64,000 bases of DNA from Paenibacillus periandrae (GTDB lineage: Bacteria; Bacillota; Bacilli; Paenibacillales; NBRC-103111). Location: NCBI RefSeq assembly GCF_022458865.1, contig NZ_JAJNMU010000012.1, forward strand, positions 240,234 to 304,233, written 5' to 3'. Below are positions 16,216-26,030 of the stretch, piece by piece. Each line of letters starts with the position of its first letter. Position 1 is the first letter of the stretch. A program made the position numbers and the translations under genes. The notes beneath the pieces were generated by a model. The model had not been told where the DNA came from. It was given only the letters and a program-made list of their open reading frames with translations, and made no database searches.

Positions 16216-17538
16216 ATGTATAATATTTTGATCGTGGATGATGAACCGATGATATGTAAAGGCATCGCTGCAATTCTTACTCAATCGAAGCTGAATATTT
16301 CAGAGGTTTTTATTGCATATAACGGATTTGAAGCGCTGGATTTTATTCACTTGGAGAAAATCGATCTGGTGTTTACCGATATTCAGATGGAGAAGATGAA
16401 TGGTATCGAGCTGATTGAAAATCTTTTTATGGAGGATCCTTCTCTTCCCGTTGTCATTCTATCCGCTCATGGTGAGTTTGAGTATGCCCAGAAGGCAATC
16501 CGATTTGGAGCAAAGGAATATTTGGTTAAGCCGATTACACCGGATCATTTGGTTTCGGTAGTTGGCACACTGCTGAGTGAGAAGGAAAGTAAATCCCATC
16601 ATTGGGCGAACTGGGAAGGGCAGCTGGCGCTGCCTGAGTATTCCAATCTGGAACAGAACTATTACTTGAATGAACTTGTAACAGGCTCGATCCACGAATC
16701 CGATGTAGCCTCCATTGTGGAGAAGCTGGGAAGTCGTGTGAACGGCAAATATTTTAGCATGCTCATGATCAAGCTGTCCTTGGATCGGGGCGGTATTCAT
16801 GATGAAGAAATAATTGCAATGAAGGACAGGAGCCTGCTGAAATACGCCTCACTGAACATTATTGATGAGACGGTGAATCAGTGGAACCATTTTGTTTTTA
16901 ATAATCACAATTCAACCTTCTCGCTGCTGCTGCAGGTAACCGAAGAAGAAAATCGCGATTTGCTGCGCATGAATCAATTGCTCATGGTTGCCCAGATGAT
17001 TCATAACAATTTACATAAATACGTTAACGTTAAATGCCATATCGGTATTAGTCGCATCCGTGAAGGCGTGACGCAATGGCCAGTCATTTATAAAGAGGCA
17101 CTGGAAAGCTTAAATTGGAGCGATACCAACAAGGGGCATTATATGTCCTATATTGGGGATATCGATAGTGTTACAAACGATCAATCCTTAACCCACACGC
17201 AAATTGATGAAGTCAATCATCGCGTCGTTCTTGAAACCAAGACCTACATTGAAAGCCATTTCTGTAATAAAGGACTCAAGCTTCAGGTGATTGCCGACAG
17301 TGTGCATTTAAGTCCGAACTATTTGAGCTATTTGTTTAAAAAGGTGATGGGGATTAACATCTGGGATTATGTGACGAAGCTGAGGATGGAAGAAGGCCGG
17401 CGCCTGATTCTCATGACGGATAAACGGAGATATGAGATATCTGAAGAGATCGGCTACGAGTCGCCAGAGCATTTTAGCAAAATTTTCAAAAAGCATTTCG
17501 GAATCAACATATCAGAGTTAAAAAGCACGGGTCAGTAA
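16216..17538 (+). CDS. YesN-type response regulator (receiver + AraC HTH)
   Basis: 440 residues. The N-terminal receiver (1-120) has the acidic pair D8/D9, phospho-acceptor D55 (VFTDIQM) and the conserved Lys in EYLVKPI. The middle part is a poorly conserved linker. The C-terminal AraC HTH (about 340-440) carries LSPNYLSYLFKKVMG and IGYESPEHFSKIFKKHFG. Its partner should be the YesM-type kinase at 21068-22846, in the same locus. Together they probably induce the ABC importer that lies between them. The start follows AGGGGTGAGGGT. Confidence 0.92.
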   Translation: MYNILIVDDEPMICKGIAAILTQSKLNISEVFIAYNGFEALDFIHLEKIDLVFTDIQMEKMNGIELIENLFMEDPSLPVVILSAHGEFEYAQKAIRFGAKEYLVKPITPDHLVSVVGTLLSEKESKSHHWANWEGQLALPEYSNLEQNYYLNELVTGSIHESDVASIVEKLGSRVNGKYFSMLMIKLSLDRGGIHDEEIIAMKDRSLLKYASLNIIDETVNQWNHFVFNNHNSTFSLLLQVTEEENRDLLRMNQLLMVAQMIHNNLHKYVNVKCHIGISRIREGVTQWPVIYKEALESLNWSDTNKGHYMSYIGDIDSVTNDQSLTHTQIDEVNHRVVLETKTYIESHFCNKGLKLQVIADSVHLSPNYLSYLFKKVMGINIWDYVTKLRMEEGRRLILMTDKRRYEISEEIGYESPEHFSKIFKKHFGINISELKSTGQ

Positions 17539-17649
17539 CATGCGACATGATTAGCGTAAGACTGCACATCGTAGTGAGATGAGACTCCCTTTATAATCAT
17601 AAGTGTAGACAACAAACCTTAATGAAATGATTGGAAAGGGGAACCACAC

Positions 17650-19038
17650 ATGAAACATAAGAAAGGGTATTTATTCAGTGCATTTGCACTTACGGCTCTG
17701 CTTGCAGGCTGTAGTACGAACAATATGACAGCATCTACAGCTCCGAAGGAAACAGCGGCGGCGAATAAAGTAACCATTACAGCGCAAGGCTTCAAGCCGG
17801 ATCAGAAGGAAAAAAACGATCAGCTCGATCAACGCATTAATCGTTTCAAGGCCAAATTTCCGAATGTGGATTTCAAAAAAGACGACTGGCAGTATAATCC
17901 GCTTGAAATCGGCGTGAAAATGGCATCGAACAGTGCGCCGACGGAATATACGACGTATGCCACAGAAGGTAAAGTGCTGGTTAATAAAAAGTGGGTCGCC
18001 GATATGACAGATTCGATGAATACCTGGGATCATGCCAAGGATATGAACGATTTGCTGTCCAAACCATTTGTCATAAATGGTAAAACGTACGGCGTACCCG
18101 TAGATGGATATGTCATGACGATTACTTTAAACAAAAAGCTGTTCAAGGAAAAAGGAGTTGAGCTGCCTCCCATCGATTGGACCTGGGACGATCTGCTTGA
18201 TGCGGCTCGCAAACTCAGTGATCCGGCCAAAGGGATAGCAGGCTTCATTCCCATGGGTAAAGGACCGGAAGCAGGCTGGAACTGGACGAATTTTCTCTAC
18301 GCAGCTGGCGGAGACGTGCAAAAGCTGGACAATGGCAAGGTTGTTGGCCAATTTAATTCCGAGGCGGGTCTGAAAGCGCTGGAATTCTATAAAAAACTAA
18401 AGGATGAAAACCTTATTCCTCAGAACTGGGCACTCGGTTATGGCGACGCATTAAATGCGTTCTCTCAAGGACGCGGCGCGATGGTCATGTGTGGAAGCGG
18501 TAACGCTGCTGATACAGCGATTAATGAAGGCGGTATCAGCAAGGACGATCTGGTCGTGTATCCGATTCCATCACTGACTAAAGGTGGCAAGCATACAGGT
18601 GTTCTGGGCGGGAACTACCGCGTCATTAACCCTAAAGCCGACAAGCAAACGCAACAAACGGCGTTCAAATGGATCACAGATGAATACTTCACAGATGAAT
18701 TCCTCGGCTCCACTCAAAAAGAAATCGAAGACCGAAAAGGCAAAAATCGTGTATACATTCCCCAACCGATCAATTACTGGAATGACTCTTCGGACTTTGG
18801 TAAAAAATACGCCAGCTTGCTTGCTAAATACGATAACGTGTTCAAATATGATCCGCAATTGCTCAGCCTCTGGGATGGAAAACCCGAAGCTCAATACGAG
18901 GCACAAAAGTTCTACACGGAAATGGCCAATGTCATCCAGAAAGTTTTTACGACCAAAAATGTCGATTTGAAGAAAACGTTAGAAGAGACCTCGGATAAAT
19001 TGCAGACTGAAGTATTTGATAAAGTCAAAGTCGAATAG
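17650..19038 (+). CDS. Sugar ABC transporter substrate-binding lipoprotein
   Basis: 462 residues with a lipoprotein signal (ALLAGC, Cys21) and the family 1 (MalE-like) fold, including PPIDWTWDDLLDAARKL and NWTNFLYAAGG. It captures an oligosaccharide outside the membrane for the two permeases that follow. GGAAAGGGG lies upstream of the start. No ATPase gene is in the cluster, so a shared MsmX-type ATPase is presumably used (established for such importers in Bacillus; inferred here). The exact sugar is unknown. Confidence 0.9.
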   Translation: MKHKKGYLFSAFALTALLAGCSTNNMTASTAPKETAAANKVTITAQGFKPDQKEKNDQLDQRINRFKAKFPNVDFKKDDWQYNPLEIGVKMASNSAPTEYTTYATEGKVLVNKKWVADMTDSMNTWDHAKDMNDLLSKPFVINGKTYGVPVDGYVMTITLNKKLFKEKGVELPPIDWTWDDLLDAARKLSDPAKGIAGFIPMGKGPEAGWNWTNFLYAAGGDVQKLDNGKVVGQFNSEAGLKALEFYKKLKDENLIPQNWALGYGDALNAFSQGRGAMVMCGSGNAADTAINEGGISKDDLVVYPIPSLTKGGKHTGVLGGNYRVINPKADKQTQQTAFKWITDEYFTDEFLGSTQKEIEDRKGKNRVYIPQPINYWNDSSDFGKKYASLLAKYDNVFKYDPQLLSLWDGKPEAQYEAQKFYTEMANVIQKVFTTKNVDLKKTLEETSDKLQTEVFDKVKVE

Positions 19039-19048
19039 CAGGCTGCAT

Positions 19049-19085
19049 AATCGGACCTAAACCTCTGTTGGTTTGAGGTCCGATT
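19049..19085 (+). other. Stem-loop between binding-protein and permease genes
   Basis: AATCGGACCTAAACC (19049-19063) pairs with 19070-19085 with a single bulged base around a six-base loop. There is no T-run, so it is probably a 3' stabiliser or partial terminator that lets the binding protein be made in excess over the permeases. Confidence 0.7.
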
Positions 19086-19142
19086 GCATGTGGATGACAT
19101 AATGCGATAAGATCGCAACCCGATGAATGAGGAGTGTCTGAT

Positions 19143-20054
19143 ATGGAAACCGATGTGTTTTCGCGACAAGCAGTGGTGACGTCACAGGCAAGGAAAAAGT
19201 TGAACTGGTATCTATGGGGCACCTTATTTGTTCTGCCTGAGCTTATTTTGTTTTTCATATTTTTATGGGTACCCATTTTTAAAGGTATCGTGTACAGCTT
19301 TTACAGCATCGACTTTGTGGATGGCAATCAGTTTATTGGTCTGGAGAATTATCTAAACATCACGCGCGACGAACTATTATTCACTTCTATTAAAAACACA
19401 CTTTACTATATGTTTCTCGGTATCCTGCTTGGCTTCTGGATTCCACCTCTCGTCGCTATTGCAGTCACCGAATTAAAATACTTTCAGGGAGCGGCTCGAA
19501 TTATCGGTTATTTGCCAAGCGCCGTACCCGCTATTGTGCTTTATGGGATGTGGTTATGGTTCTTTGATGCGGTTGGCCCGATTAACAGTCTATTGGAAAG
19601 CATAGGGTTCACGAAGATAGATTTCTTCAGTTCGCAAATGTCGATGATCTCGATTGTGCTGCTGGAAACCTGGCAAAGCTTCGGTGCTGCGACACTGATC
19701 TATATTGCCGCGATTGTCAGCATTCCGAAGGATTTGTACGAAACGGCTGAGCTTGACGGAGCCAGCATATGGCAGCGGATCAGGCACATCACATTGCCCA
19801 GCATCAAGACACTCATGGTACTGCTGCTGCTTTTACAGCTGATCACGACATCACAGGGCTTTCAGGCACAATTATCAATGACCGATGGCGGGCCGAACAA
19901 TGCGACTCTGACTTACCTGCTGTGGATTAATCATACCGCATTTCGTGATCTTGATTTTGGCAAGGCGAGCGCGATGGGCAGTCTGATGTTTTTTGTACTC
20001 ATTCTATTGTCCATTGTATATAATTTACTGCAGCGCAGAGGTGACAAGGCATGA
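19143..20054 (+). CDS. Sugar ABC transporter permease (MalF-like)
   Basis: About 303 residues with six hydrophobic helices and the EAA loop that contacts the ATPase (YETAELDGASIWQRIRHITLPSI). It forms the inner-membrane channel with the next gene. The start at 19143 is nine bases after GGAG; a GTG at 19134 is too close to that site. The stop overlaps the next start by four bases. Confidence 0.9.
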   Translation: METDVFSRQAVVTSQARKKLNWYLWGTLFVLPELILFFIFLWVPIFKGIVYSFYSIDFVDGNQFIGLENYLNITRDELLFTSIKNTLYYMFLGILLGFWIPPLVAIAVTELKYFQGAARIIGYLPSAVPAIVLYGMWLWFFDAVGPINSLLESIGFTKIDFFSSQMSMISIVLLETWQSFGAATLIYIAAIVSIPKDLYETAELDGASIWQRIRHITLPSIKTLMVLLLLLQLITTSQGFQAQLSMTDGGPNNATLTYLLWINHTAFRDLDFGKASAMGSLMFFVLILLSIVYNLLQRRGDKA

Positions 20055-20932
20055 AACAAAATGATCGCGGGATTATTTCAAGCTATGATTTTAAAAAGGT
20101 GTCCGTTAAGCTCGGCTATTCACTTATGGTGCTGCTCATTGTCTGCATGGCGATCACGATGCTGTATCCGTTCTTTGATACCTTTTTCAGCTCACTTAAA
20201 ACGCGTGAGGAGTTTTTCAGCTTTCCACCGACGTTTTTCCCGAAGGATTGGATCTGGAAGAATTACTATGATGCATGGACACAGTTTGATTTACCTCTGC
20301 TGACCTTTCTGAAAAATACGATTTTGATTTATGTCGGTAATATGGTATTTTCGCTGATGTTTATCGGATTGGCGGCCTTTGCGTTATCTCACTTGAAGGT
20401 TCCTTTCAAGAAATGGGTGACACTGTACTTTTTGGCTACACTGCTGATACCGCCTGCCACCTATATCGTTCCTAATTTTCTGAATTTGAAAAGCCTCGGG
20501 CTTATTAATACGTATTGGGCATTTTGGTTGCCTGCTGCGGTGAATGCGTATTTTATGCTGCTGCTAAAAAACTTCTTTGACGGCATTCATAAAGAAATTT
20601 TGGAAGCGGCAAGGATGGATGGGGCCAGTGAATTTAAATCGTTCACAACGATTGCGGTTCCGCTTTCCCTGCCGATCATCGGGACCGTGCTGCTGCTCGC
20701 TTTCTCCAATACCTGGAACGATTTCTACTGGCCTAATATCGTGATGACGGAAAAAAGCATGTATCCGCTAGCAACCGGTATTTATCGTTATGTCGTATAT
20801 CCGACCTCAGTCATTCCGTGGAGCGTTCGCTTTGCCATTCTCACTTTGGCCATGCTGCCGCCGATCCTGTTCTTCCTGACCTTCCAGAAATTTATTATAC
20901 GCGGCTTAAGTGCATCAAGTGTAAAAGGCTAG
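20051..20932 (+). CDS. Sugar ABC transporter permease (MalG-like)
   Basis: 293 residues with six membrane helices, a C-terminal EAA loop (LEAARMDGASEFKSFTTIAVPLS) and the MalG-type ending FIIRGLSASSVKG. It partners the preceding permease, with which it overlaps by ATGA. A terminator follows, separating this transport unit from the kinase gene. Confidence 0.9.
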   Translation: MKQNDRGIISSYDFKKVSVKLGYSLMVLLIVCMAITMLYPFFDTFFSSLKTREEFFSFPPTFFPKDWIWKNYYDAWTQFDLPLLTFLKNTILIYVGNMVFSLMFIGLAAFALSHLKVPFKKWVTLYFLATLLIPPATYIVPNFLNLKSLGLINTYWAFWLPAAVNAYFMLLLKNFFDGIHKEILEAARMDGASEFKSFTTIAVPLSLPIIGTVLLLAFSNTWNDFYWPNIVMTEKSMYPLATGIYRYVVYPTSVIPWSVRFAILTLAMLPPILFFLTFQKFIIRGLSASSVKG

Positions 20933-20953
20933 CAGCTCCTCAACTTGAAAGAG

Positions 20954-20990
20954 CACCTTACAGAAGTCATTTTCTGAAGGTGTTTTCTTT
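20954..20990 (+). terminator. Rho-independent terminator after the permease operon
   Basis: CACCTTACAGAA and TTCTGAAGGTG arms (20954-20982) followed by TTTTCTTT. Confidence 0.75.
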
Positions 20991-21067
20991 CGTTTAAAGG
21001 AAAAGGTACCGCTGCCCACGAATTTATTGTAAATATATAACATTTAACATCATGAAACGAGAAAGGG

Positions 21068-22846
21068 ATGCATGAGGCTATGATCAAAATGCTGCGGAAT
21101 ATGAAATTGATGAAGAAGCTCATCATGCTGCTCATCGTATTCGTCGTCATTCCCATTCTGGTTATCGATTTTGTCGTAGCCAAAAAGCTCGAATCCATTA
21201 CGGAGGAACAGGTTGGTAATGCACTGCTGCAGCTGGTGAGTGGAAGTCATTTGACATTGGACCGGGAAAGTACGGATTTCGAGGAAAAGACCAAGAATAT
21301 CATGATTTCACAAGAGATTCAGCAGTTGGCCAGTTTGCCTTCCTCTTCCGAATATGAAAGACTTGCTATCTTTAATGCGCTGGACAAATATTTGAATAAT
21401 TACTCGACGAATGCGATACGGTACTCGCTGTTTATATCGGATAAGGATCAATCGTATTCTTTTGTCCCCAACCCGGATTTGTTAACGAACGGAATTTTCT
21501 ACTCCACCGATTTTAATGAATTATCGTGGTTTAAGGACGCTAGCGAAGCCAAAGGAAAAGGGATTATTCGGGTTATCGATAAATTCGGATATAATCCTAA
21601 CCATACACAGACAGTTGCCTACCTGCGCCAGCTGAACAGCATATATAATGGAGAGATGGTTATCGGTTATTTGGCTGTATCGGGTATTGAAACTCAGCTG
21701 CAGATGGATTTTACGCCATTCAGCAAATATACGGATGCTGAGGTTGTACTGCTCGACCATACTCAAGCTGTGCTTGCAAGCAATACGAAGCATTACAACG
21801 TCGGAACGAACGTGAGTGTGCCGCCAAATAAGCTGGAAGGGGTATACAAAGTAAAAGAGGCCAATCACGAGTTGATGTGCATCCTGCATACAAGTGAATA
21901 CACGAATACGCAGCTGCTGATGAGAGTGCCTGTGGAGTCGATTATTATCGATCATATCAGTGTGCAGCATTTGGTGAATTGGATTATGATTGTTTACTTC
22001 GTGATCCTCATTCTCGCTAGCATGTATTTCATTCAATCGATATTGAAACCAATCTCCAGGCTGGCGCGCATCACGAACTCCTATCATCCAGGACAGTCGT
22101 TGTCGATCCCCATACAATCGGACAGCCAAAACGAAATCGTACTGCTGAACAATCTGTTCATTCGTATGACGAACCGGCTGAATCAGACGATATATGACAA
22201 GTATGAGCTGGAGCTGAAAAATAAAGAGGTAGAGCTGTCCACGCTTCATGCGCAAATCAATCCGCATCTGCTGTATAACACCTTGGAATCGGTTTATTGG
22301 CATACATTAATGGAGGGGGCAGCGGAGTCCGCCCAAATGATAAAGGATTTATCGCTGATTATGCGTATTGGCTTGAGTAAAGGGAAGCTGCTCATTCCTA
22401 TTATGGAGGAAATTCATCATGCGGAGGCTTACTTGAGGCTGCAGCTATTTCGTTACGAGTACTCGTTTCAGGTCTGTTGGGACATCGAAGAGGAAACGAA
22501 ACGATACCTGATCCCGAAAGTTGTGCTGCAGCCTATCATTGAAAATGCGATTTTACATGGAATCAAAAATATGAGTCACGATGGAGAGCTAAGGGTTTCT
22601 GTCAAAAAGGTTGGTGAACGCATCGTCATCAGCATTGAGGACAATGGGTACAAGCAAGTAGATATTGAGAAGCTAAATGCGATTCTGCATGATGGAGAGA
22701 CCAACAAAGGATATGGCATTATTAATGTGCAGAAGCGCATTCAGCTGCATTTTGGTAGCAACTATGGTATACAATATTCGCTTCGCGAAGATCAGGGCGT
22801 CCGTGCAAGGATCGAGATACCTATGGTGCTGGATGGGAGCGGCTGA
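21068..22846 (+). CDS. YesM-type sensor histidine kinase
   Basis: Up to 592 residues. Two membrane helices (about 15-35 and 300-320) flank an extracytoplasmic sensor. A HAMP-like linker is followed by the His_kinase domain (LHAQINPHLLYNTLE, phospho-acceptor His) and an ATPase domain with N-box (LQPIIENAILHG), DNGY and the GYGIINVQKR loop. It should sense the transported sugar or its binding protein and phosphorylate the response regulator at 16216-17538. The start is uncertain: 21068, 21080 and 21089 are all in-frame ATGs, with AAAGGG and GAGG nearby. Confidence 0.92.
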   Translation: MHEAMIKMLRNMKLMKKLIMLLIVFVVIPILVIDFVVAKKLESITEEQVGNALLQLVSGSHLTLDRESTDFEEKTKNIMISQEIQQLASLPSSSEYERLAIFNALDKYLNNYSTNAIRYSLFISDKDQSYSFVPNPDLLTNGIFYSTDFNELSWFKDASEAKGKGIIRVIDKFGYNPNHTQTVAYLRQLNSIYNGEMVIGYLAVSGIETQLQMDFTPFSKYTDAEVVLLDHTQAVLASNTKHYNVGTNVSVPPNKLEGVYKVKEANHELMCILHTSEYTNTQLLMRVPVESIIIDHISVQHLVNWIMIVYFVILILASMYFIQSILKPISRLARITNSYHPGQSLSIPIQSDSQNEIVLLNNLFIRMTNRLNQTIYDKYELELKNKEVELSTLHAQINPHLLYNTLESVYWHTLMEGAAESAQMIKDLSLIMRIGLSKGKLLIPIMEEIHHAEAYLRLQLFRYEYSFQVCWDIEEETKRYLIPKVVLQPIIENAILHGIKNMSHDGELRVSVKKVGERIVISIEDNGYKQVDIEKLNAILHDGETNKGYGIINVQKRIQLHFGSNYGIQYSLREDQGVRARIEIPMVLDGSG

Positions 22847-22905
22847 GAAGTACGGTTGAGCCCGATCGCGTGCCTAGATCTGTCGCTACATAAAATAGTT
22901 CCTCT

Positions 22906-23715
22906 TCACAATTGGATGACTAGCCCATCATACGCTACTTGTATGCCAGCCGGTGTAAAAATTTCCGTCAAGTCCTCGTGCAATAAGCCGGCATTATGAG
23001 AAAAGTGGGTTACCACGACCTGGGCTCCCGGTTTCAGGACGTTGTTGTCCTCCATCCATGTTTTCGTTTCAAGTACAGCTTCGACATTCATATGATTGTT
23101 CCTGTTCAAACTATGGCCAGTTGTACATTCCAAGATAACCAGATTGAGTTGTTTATCCTTAAGCCAATTCCAGGTTTGTTCAGGGAACCAGCCACTGTCG
23201 TTGCCATACAGTATCGTTGTACCCTCCTTATCAATGTAATAGAGCAGGCAAGTTTCATTTGGATCATGATCCGCCAGTAGAGGAACGATGTTCGCGGTCT
23301 GCGTCTTGATCGATTCAAAGGGATCAACCCTATGGAATTTATAGTTGTGGGACAGACCGTTTAATGCCTGCTGACAGCGTTGGAGGGGTATTTCGTGACC
23401 ATACACATGCAGGGGGCTGTTTCCGAACTGTGCGTAGCCTTTAGCGCGAATTCCCATATCTTCTGCATACAAGTGGTCGGAATGGGAGTGCGTGATCAGC
23501 AGATCCTGCACGTCGTTCATATCCATTCCGTATTTCAACGAGTGATACAACGTGTCTGGCGGAAAATCAACCTTCAGCACTTCATCGATCATAACAGATG
23601 TCCGTGTCCGAATGTTACGTCCCCCACGTTCACGAGCTTGATGACATGTGGAGCATTGGCAAAAAAGTGACGGAATCCCTTCATACGCAGCGGTACCCAG
23701 AAAATGTACTTTCAT
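22906..23715 (-). CDS. MBL-fold metallohydrolase, PhnP-like
   Basis: 269 residues. The metal site motif THSHSDH and later HD (ADHD) and H residues mark a metallo-beta-lactamase fold hydrolase. The N-terminal C-x-C-x-x-C (CQCSTC) is the structural zinc site typical of PhnP-type phosphodiesterases. PhnP opens cyclic ribose phosphates in phosphonate use, but no phn genes are nearby, so the substrate here is open. A strong AGGAGG precedes the start. It is convergent with the kinase gene. Confidence 0.85.
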   Translation of the reverse strand: MKVHFLGTAAYEGIPSLFCQCSTCHQARERGGRNIRTRTSVMIDEVLKVDFPPDTLYHSLKYGMDMNDVQDLLITHSHSDHLYAEDMGIRAKGYAQFGNSPLHVYGHEIPLQRCQQALNGLSHNYKFHRVDPFESIKTQTANIVPLLADHDPNETCLLYYIDKEGTTILYGNDSGWFPEQTWNWLKDKQLNLVILECTTGHSLNRNNHMNVEAVLETKTWMEDNNVLKPGAQVVVTHFSHNAGLLHEDLTEIFTPAGIQVAYDGLVIQL

Positions 23716-23984
23716 TCGGTTGGTTCCTCCTTATCGTTGTGCTTCAGAATAGTGGCTTGCCGTACAGTCAAAAGAATAGCCTGCCTAACCTCATGATGGT
23801 ACAGCGTACGGCTGTTTTCAAGTCTTATTTTTTCAAATTGCTAAGAACTCAATTCTGCATGTAATATTTTGATTTGTCGTATTTGATTTTTTTTATTAAA
23901 GGGATGAATTGGGAAAGATAAACCATGTCTTCAAGGATTTGAAGGGCGTCTATATAAGTTTCTATAGTTTGTATACAATTCTTC

Positions 23985-24422
23985 TTATATACCTTTCTTG
24001 TTCCAAGTGGTGTCATCAAATTCATCATCAAATTCTAGATCTAAAGGATCATCATTTTTAAATTCCACCGGTCCCTTATCCATAAGAAATGTACCATCCA
24101 GATATAGTAATGGTGAATTTTCCGAGTGGTTATTTGGATAGTTTTCAACATGGCTCACTTTCATTTGGTTTTCATCTGCAAAATCGATATGAGCAATGGC
24201 CACCCAATAGGAATAATCATTTTTTTTCAGCAAATTTGCAATTACTTTTTGATCAGAATCATTGCTTACAATCGCATTGACTTTCATACTATTAAAACTA
24301 CCAGTTCCGTTTGTGACAGCACTATAAGCTGCTAATAAAGCGTATTTTCTGTGCGATGAATTGTGATCGTTTCCGTCCCACCATTTCTTGAATCTCCGTC
24401 CAATGCGATGTATGGAGAAGTT
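23985..24422 (-). pseudogene. Unrecognised open frame, probably a gene remnant
   Basis: An open minus-strand frame of about 145 codons runs from a stop at 24425 to 23985, but the first ATG is only at 24287, giving 100 residues with no ribosome binding site. The N-terminal part (FKKWWDGNDHNSSHRKY) and an acidic tail (LDLEFDDEFDD) match no family I know. It lies directly downstream of the decayed terD-like gene and may have belonged to the same operon. Likely non-functional. Confidence 0.4.
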
Positions 24423-24513
24423 TTATATTAAGTGGGAATACCTTTTTTTCCATACTACTTGTGACTGCAGCTTCTGATTTTGCTGGGGGCTCTTTGAACG
24501 CAAGTTTACTGTT

Positions 24514-24731
24514 TTAGTGGTATCCTAACTGATCACTTTCATGGATAGTTAAAGCAATAGAAATTCTTTCAATCGAAGACCCTAACTTTTTCAAGGAAAT
24601 ATTAAAATCGCATAGGTCTACATGGTCTTTTTTAGAGTAAGAGAGCACCTCTCCTGAGCTTACGGGATTTCCGTAAAATATCCATTGTTTTGTAATATCA
24701 ACTTTTTTCCTTTTTTGTTAATTATACTTAA
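24514..24731 (-). pseudogene. terD-like (tellurium-resistance family) gene remnant with internal deletion
   Basis: An AGGAG site (24735-24740 region) is followed by SIINKKGKKVDITK, the N-terminus of a TerD domain, but the expected start codon reads TTA. After DITK the sequence jumps to WIFYGNPVSSGEVL...VDLCDFNISLKKL and SSIERISIALTIHES, the second half of a TerD domain, so about 40 residues are missing. A TAA at 24516-24514 then ends the frame early. TerD proteins bind calcium and take part in stress and phage-related responses. This copy is dead. Confidence 0.65.
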
Positions 24732-24785
24732 TTCTCCTAATTGCCCCCATCGGAGGAGGTATTTGTTGGTAAACCACTGAAGTTC

Positions 24786-25628
24786 TTATTCACATGCTAT
24801 CCCATCGTTATCCCGATCAAGCTTGCTGCTGTAGCCAGGATCGCCGCGGTGCAGTGGGGCTTTGCCGGCCTTTTTTACTTCGGCACAGCTATTGTAAAGA
24901 GGGCTGCTTGCTGTTGGTGTTTCCTTGGGTTTTACAGCTGGTGCGGGCTTATGTGTTTCAAATTTTGCATTCATATCAATCCCTGTTTCTTTCTTTGCTT
25001 TGCTATCATCAAATCCTTTATCTGTAGCATAGTTTTCAATGCTCCAAATCCCAAGTTTCGCTTCCTGAGCCTTCTTCTGTATCTCCCTAAAATGGTCTAC
25101 ATATTTGATGTCTGGTGGGAATACGGCTACCCGGGCCAGCCCTTTTTCTAACAGCGTCTCATTGAACATTTTGTCACCTATGTAAACGTAGTAGAGGAGG
25201 CGCTTATTTTGATCGCGCTCGGAAACATCGCGTTCGAGCTTCACATTCTTGCCTTCGAGTGTCTCTTTTGTAAATGTGAACGCCTCGAGGCCAAACGGTT
25301 GTGCAGGTGTATTCGGCTTTTTGGTCTCAGGAGTGTCCACAAGAATCATTCCAACGGTTTCCTTTTTGCCGCCAATCGTTACTTCGAGCGTATCACCATC
25401 AATGACTCGGTTTACCTTGGCATCGATAAGCTTTTTATCATTAACTGCAGCAGTGGCTTTTGTGGTCACAGTGGTTGTTGATGCGGATTGTGCTAATGTT
25501 GGTCCTACAATTGGTTGCGTTGTTTTTGATGCTACAGGAACAGTCGGCTGTTGTGTTTTTGCAGGGGTGGTCTGTCCGCAGCCGGACGCGAATATAAAGA
25601 GTAGGGTAAGTGCAAGTAACTTTTTCAT
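24786..25628 (-). CDS. Secreted thermonuclease-family lipoprotein with Excalibur domain
   Basis: 280 residues. A lipoprotein signal (FIFASGC, Cys17) and a Thr/Ala-rich linker lead to a staphylococcal nuclease (SNase) domain (about 68-200): VIDGDTLEV, ILVDTPET, the ERD-like catalytic region VSERDQNKRLL and LARVAVFPPD. The C-terminus is an Excalibur calcium-binding motif (YNSCAEVKKAGKAPL and DRDNDGIACE). It likely degrades extracellular DNA or RNA while tethered to the membrane. GAGGG precedes the start. It borders the accessory island. Confidence 0.92.
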   Translation of the reverse strand: MKKLLALTLLFIFASGCGQTTPAKTQQPTVPVASKTTQPIVGPTLAQSASTTTVTTKATAAVNDKKLIDAKVNRVIDGDTLEVTIGGKKETVGMILVDTPETKKPNTPAQPFGLEAFTFTKETLEGKNVKLERDVSERDQNKRLLYYVYIGDKMFNETLLEKGLARVAVFPPDIKYVDHFREIQKKAQEAKLGIWSIENYATDKGFDDSKAKKETGIDMNAKFETHKPAPAVKPKETPTASSPLYNSCAEVKKAGKAPLHRGDPGYSSKLDRDNDGIACE

Positions 25629-25719
25629 GATATCCCTCGGTTTCCATTAATTGATTCGGGATCATTGTAACACTTATAAGAGGATTATGTAATATAATGG
25701 ATGTTACATTTTGTCGAAT

Positions 25720-25980
25720 TTACTGATGTTTGTAGATTTTACGGACGTCCATTTGTAAAACTTCTTCAAGATCGCTGATTTGAATTACGAACTGTTGGAT
25801 TTCATCGGGATGGATAGATTGGTATTGTGAATGCCATACAATCCAGATTCATAAGGGTTATTAATATGAATTTCTTTATGGTCCATATGCGTAAACCTTC
25901 TTTCAGCATTTATGTTTAAATTCTCATAATTTTTATCCAGTAATTGGTATGTAAATTCATCTTGTCTGTTCAGTTCGAAA
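25720..25980 (-). pseudogene. Frameshifted remnant of an unknown gene
   Basis: In the 400-base gap upstream of the nuclease gene, two minus-strand frames read like one broken gene: one carries HMDHKEIHINNPYESGLYG, the other continues QSIHPDEIQQFVIQISDLEE and ends DVRKIYKHQ before a TAA at 25722-25720. They join by a frameshift near 25830. No start or family is recognisable. Confidence 0.35.
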
Positions 25981-26030
25981 TTTCTTGAAAATAAAAACGA
26001 CCCTCAGTGAGAATCGCCTAAATGGTTAAC

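Noticed and set aside
21521..22303. 260-codon minus-strand frame opposite the histidine kinase
   Set aside because: Antisense shadow of a conserved kinase gene; no domain and no ribosome binding site.
23849..24031. Short minus-strand open frame rich in Met and Lys
   Set aside because: No start signal, overlaps another remnant in a different frame, composition typical of chance frames in AT-rich DNA.
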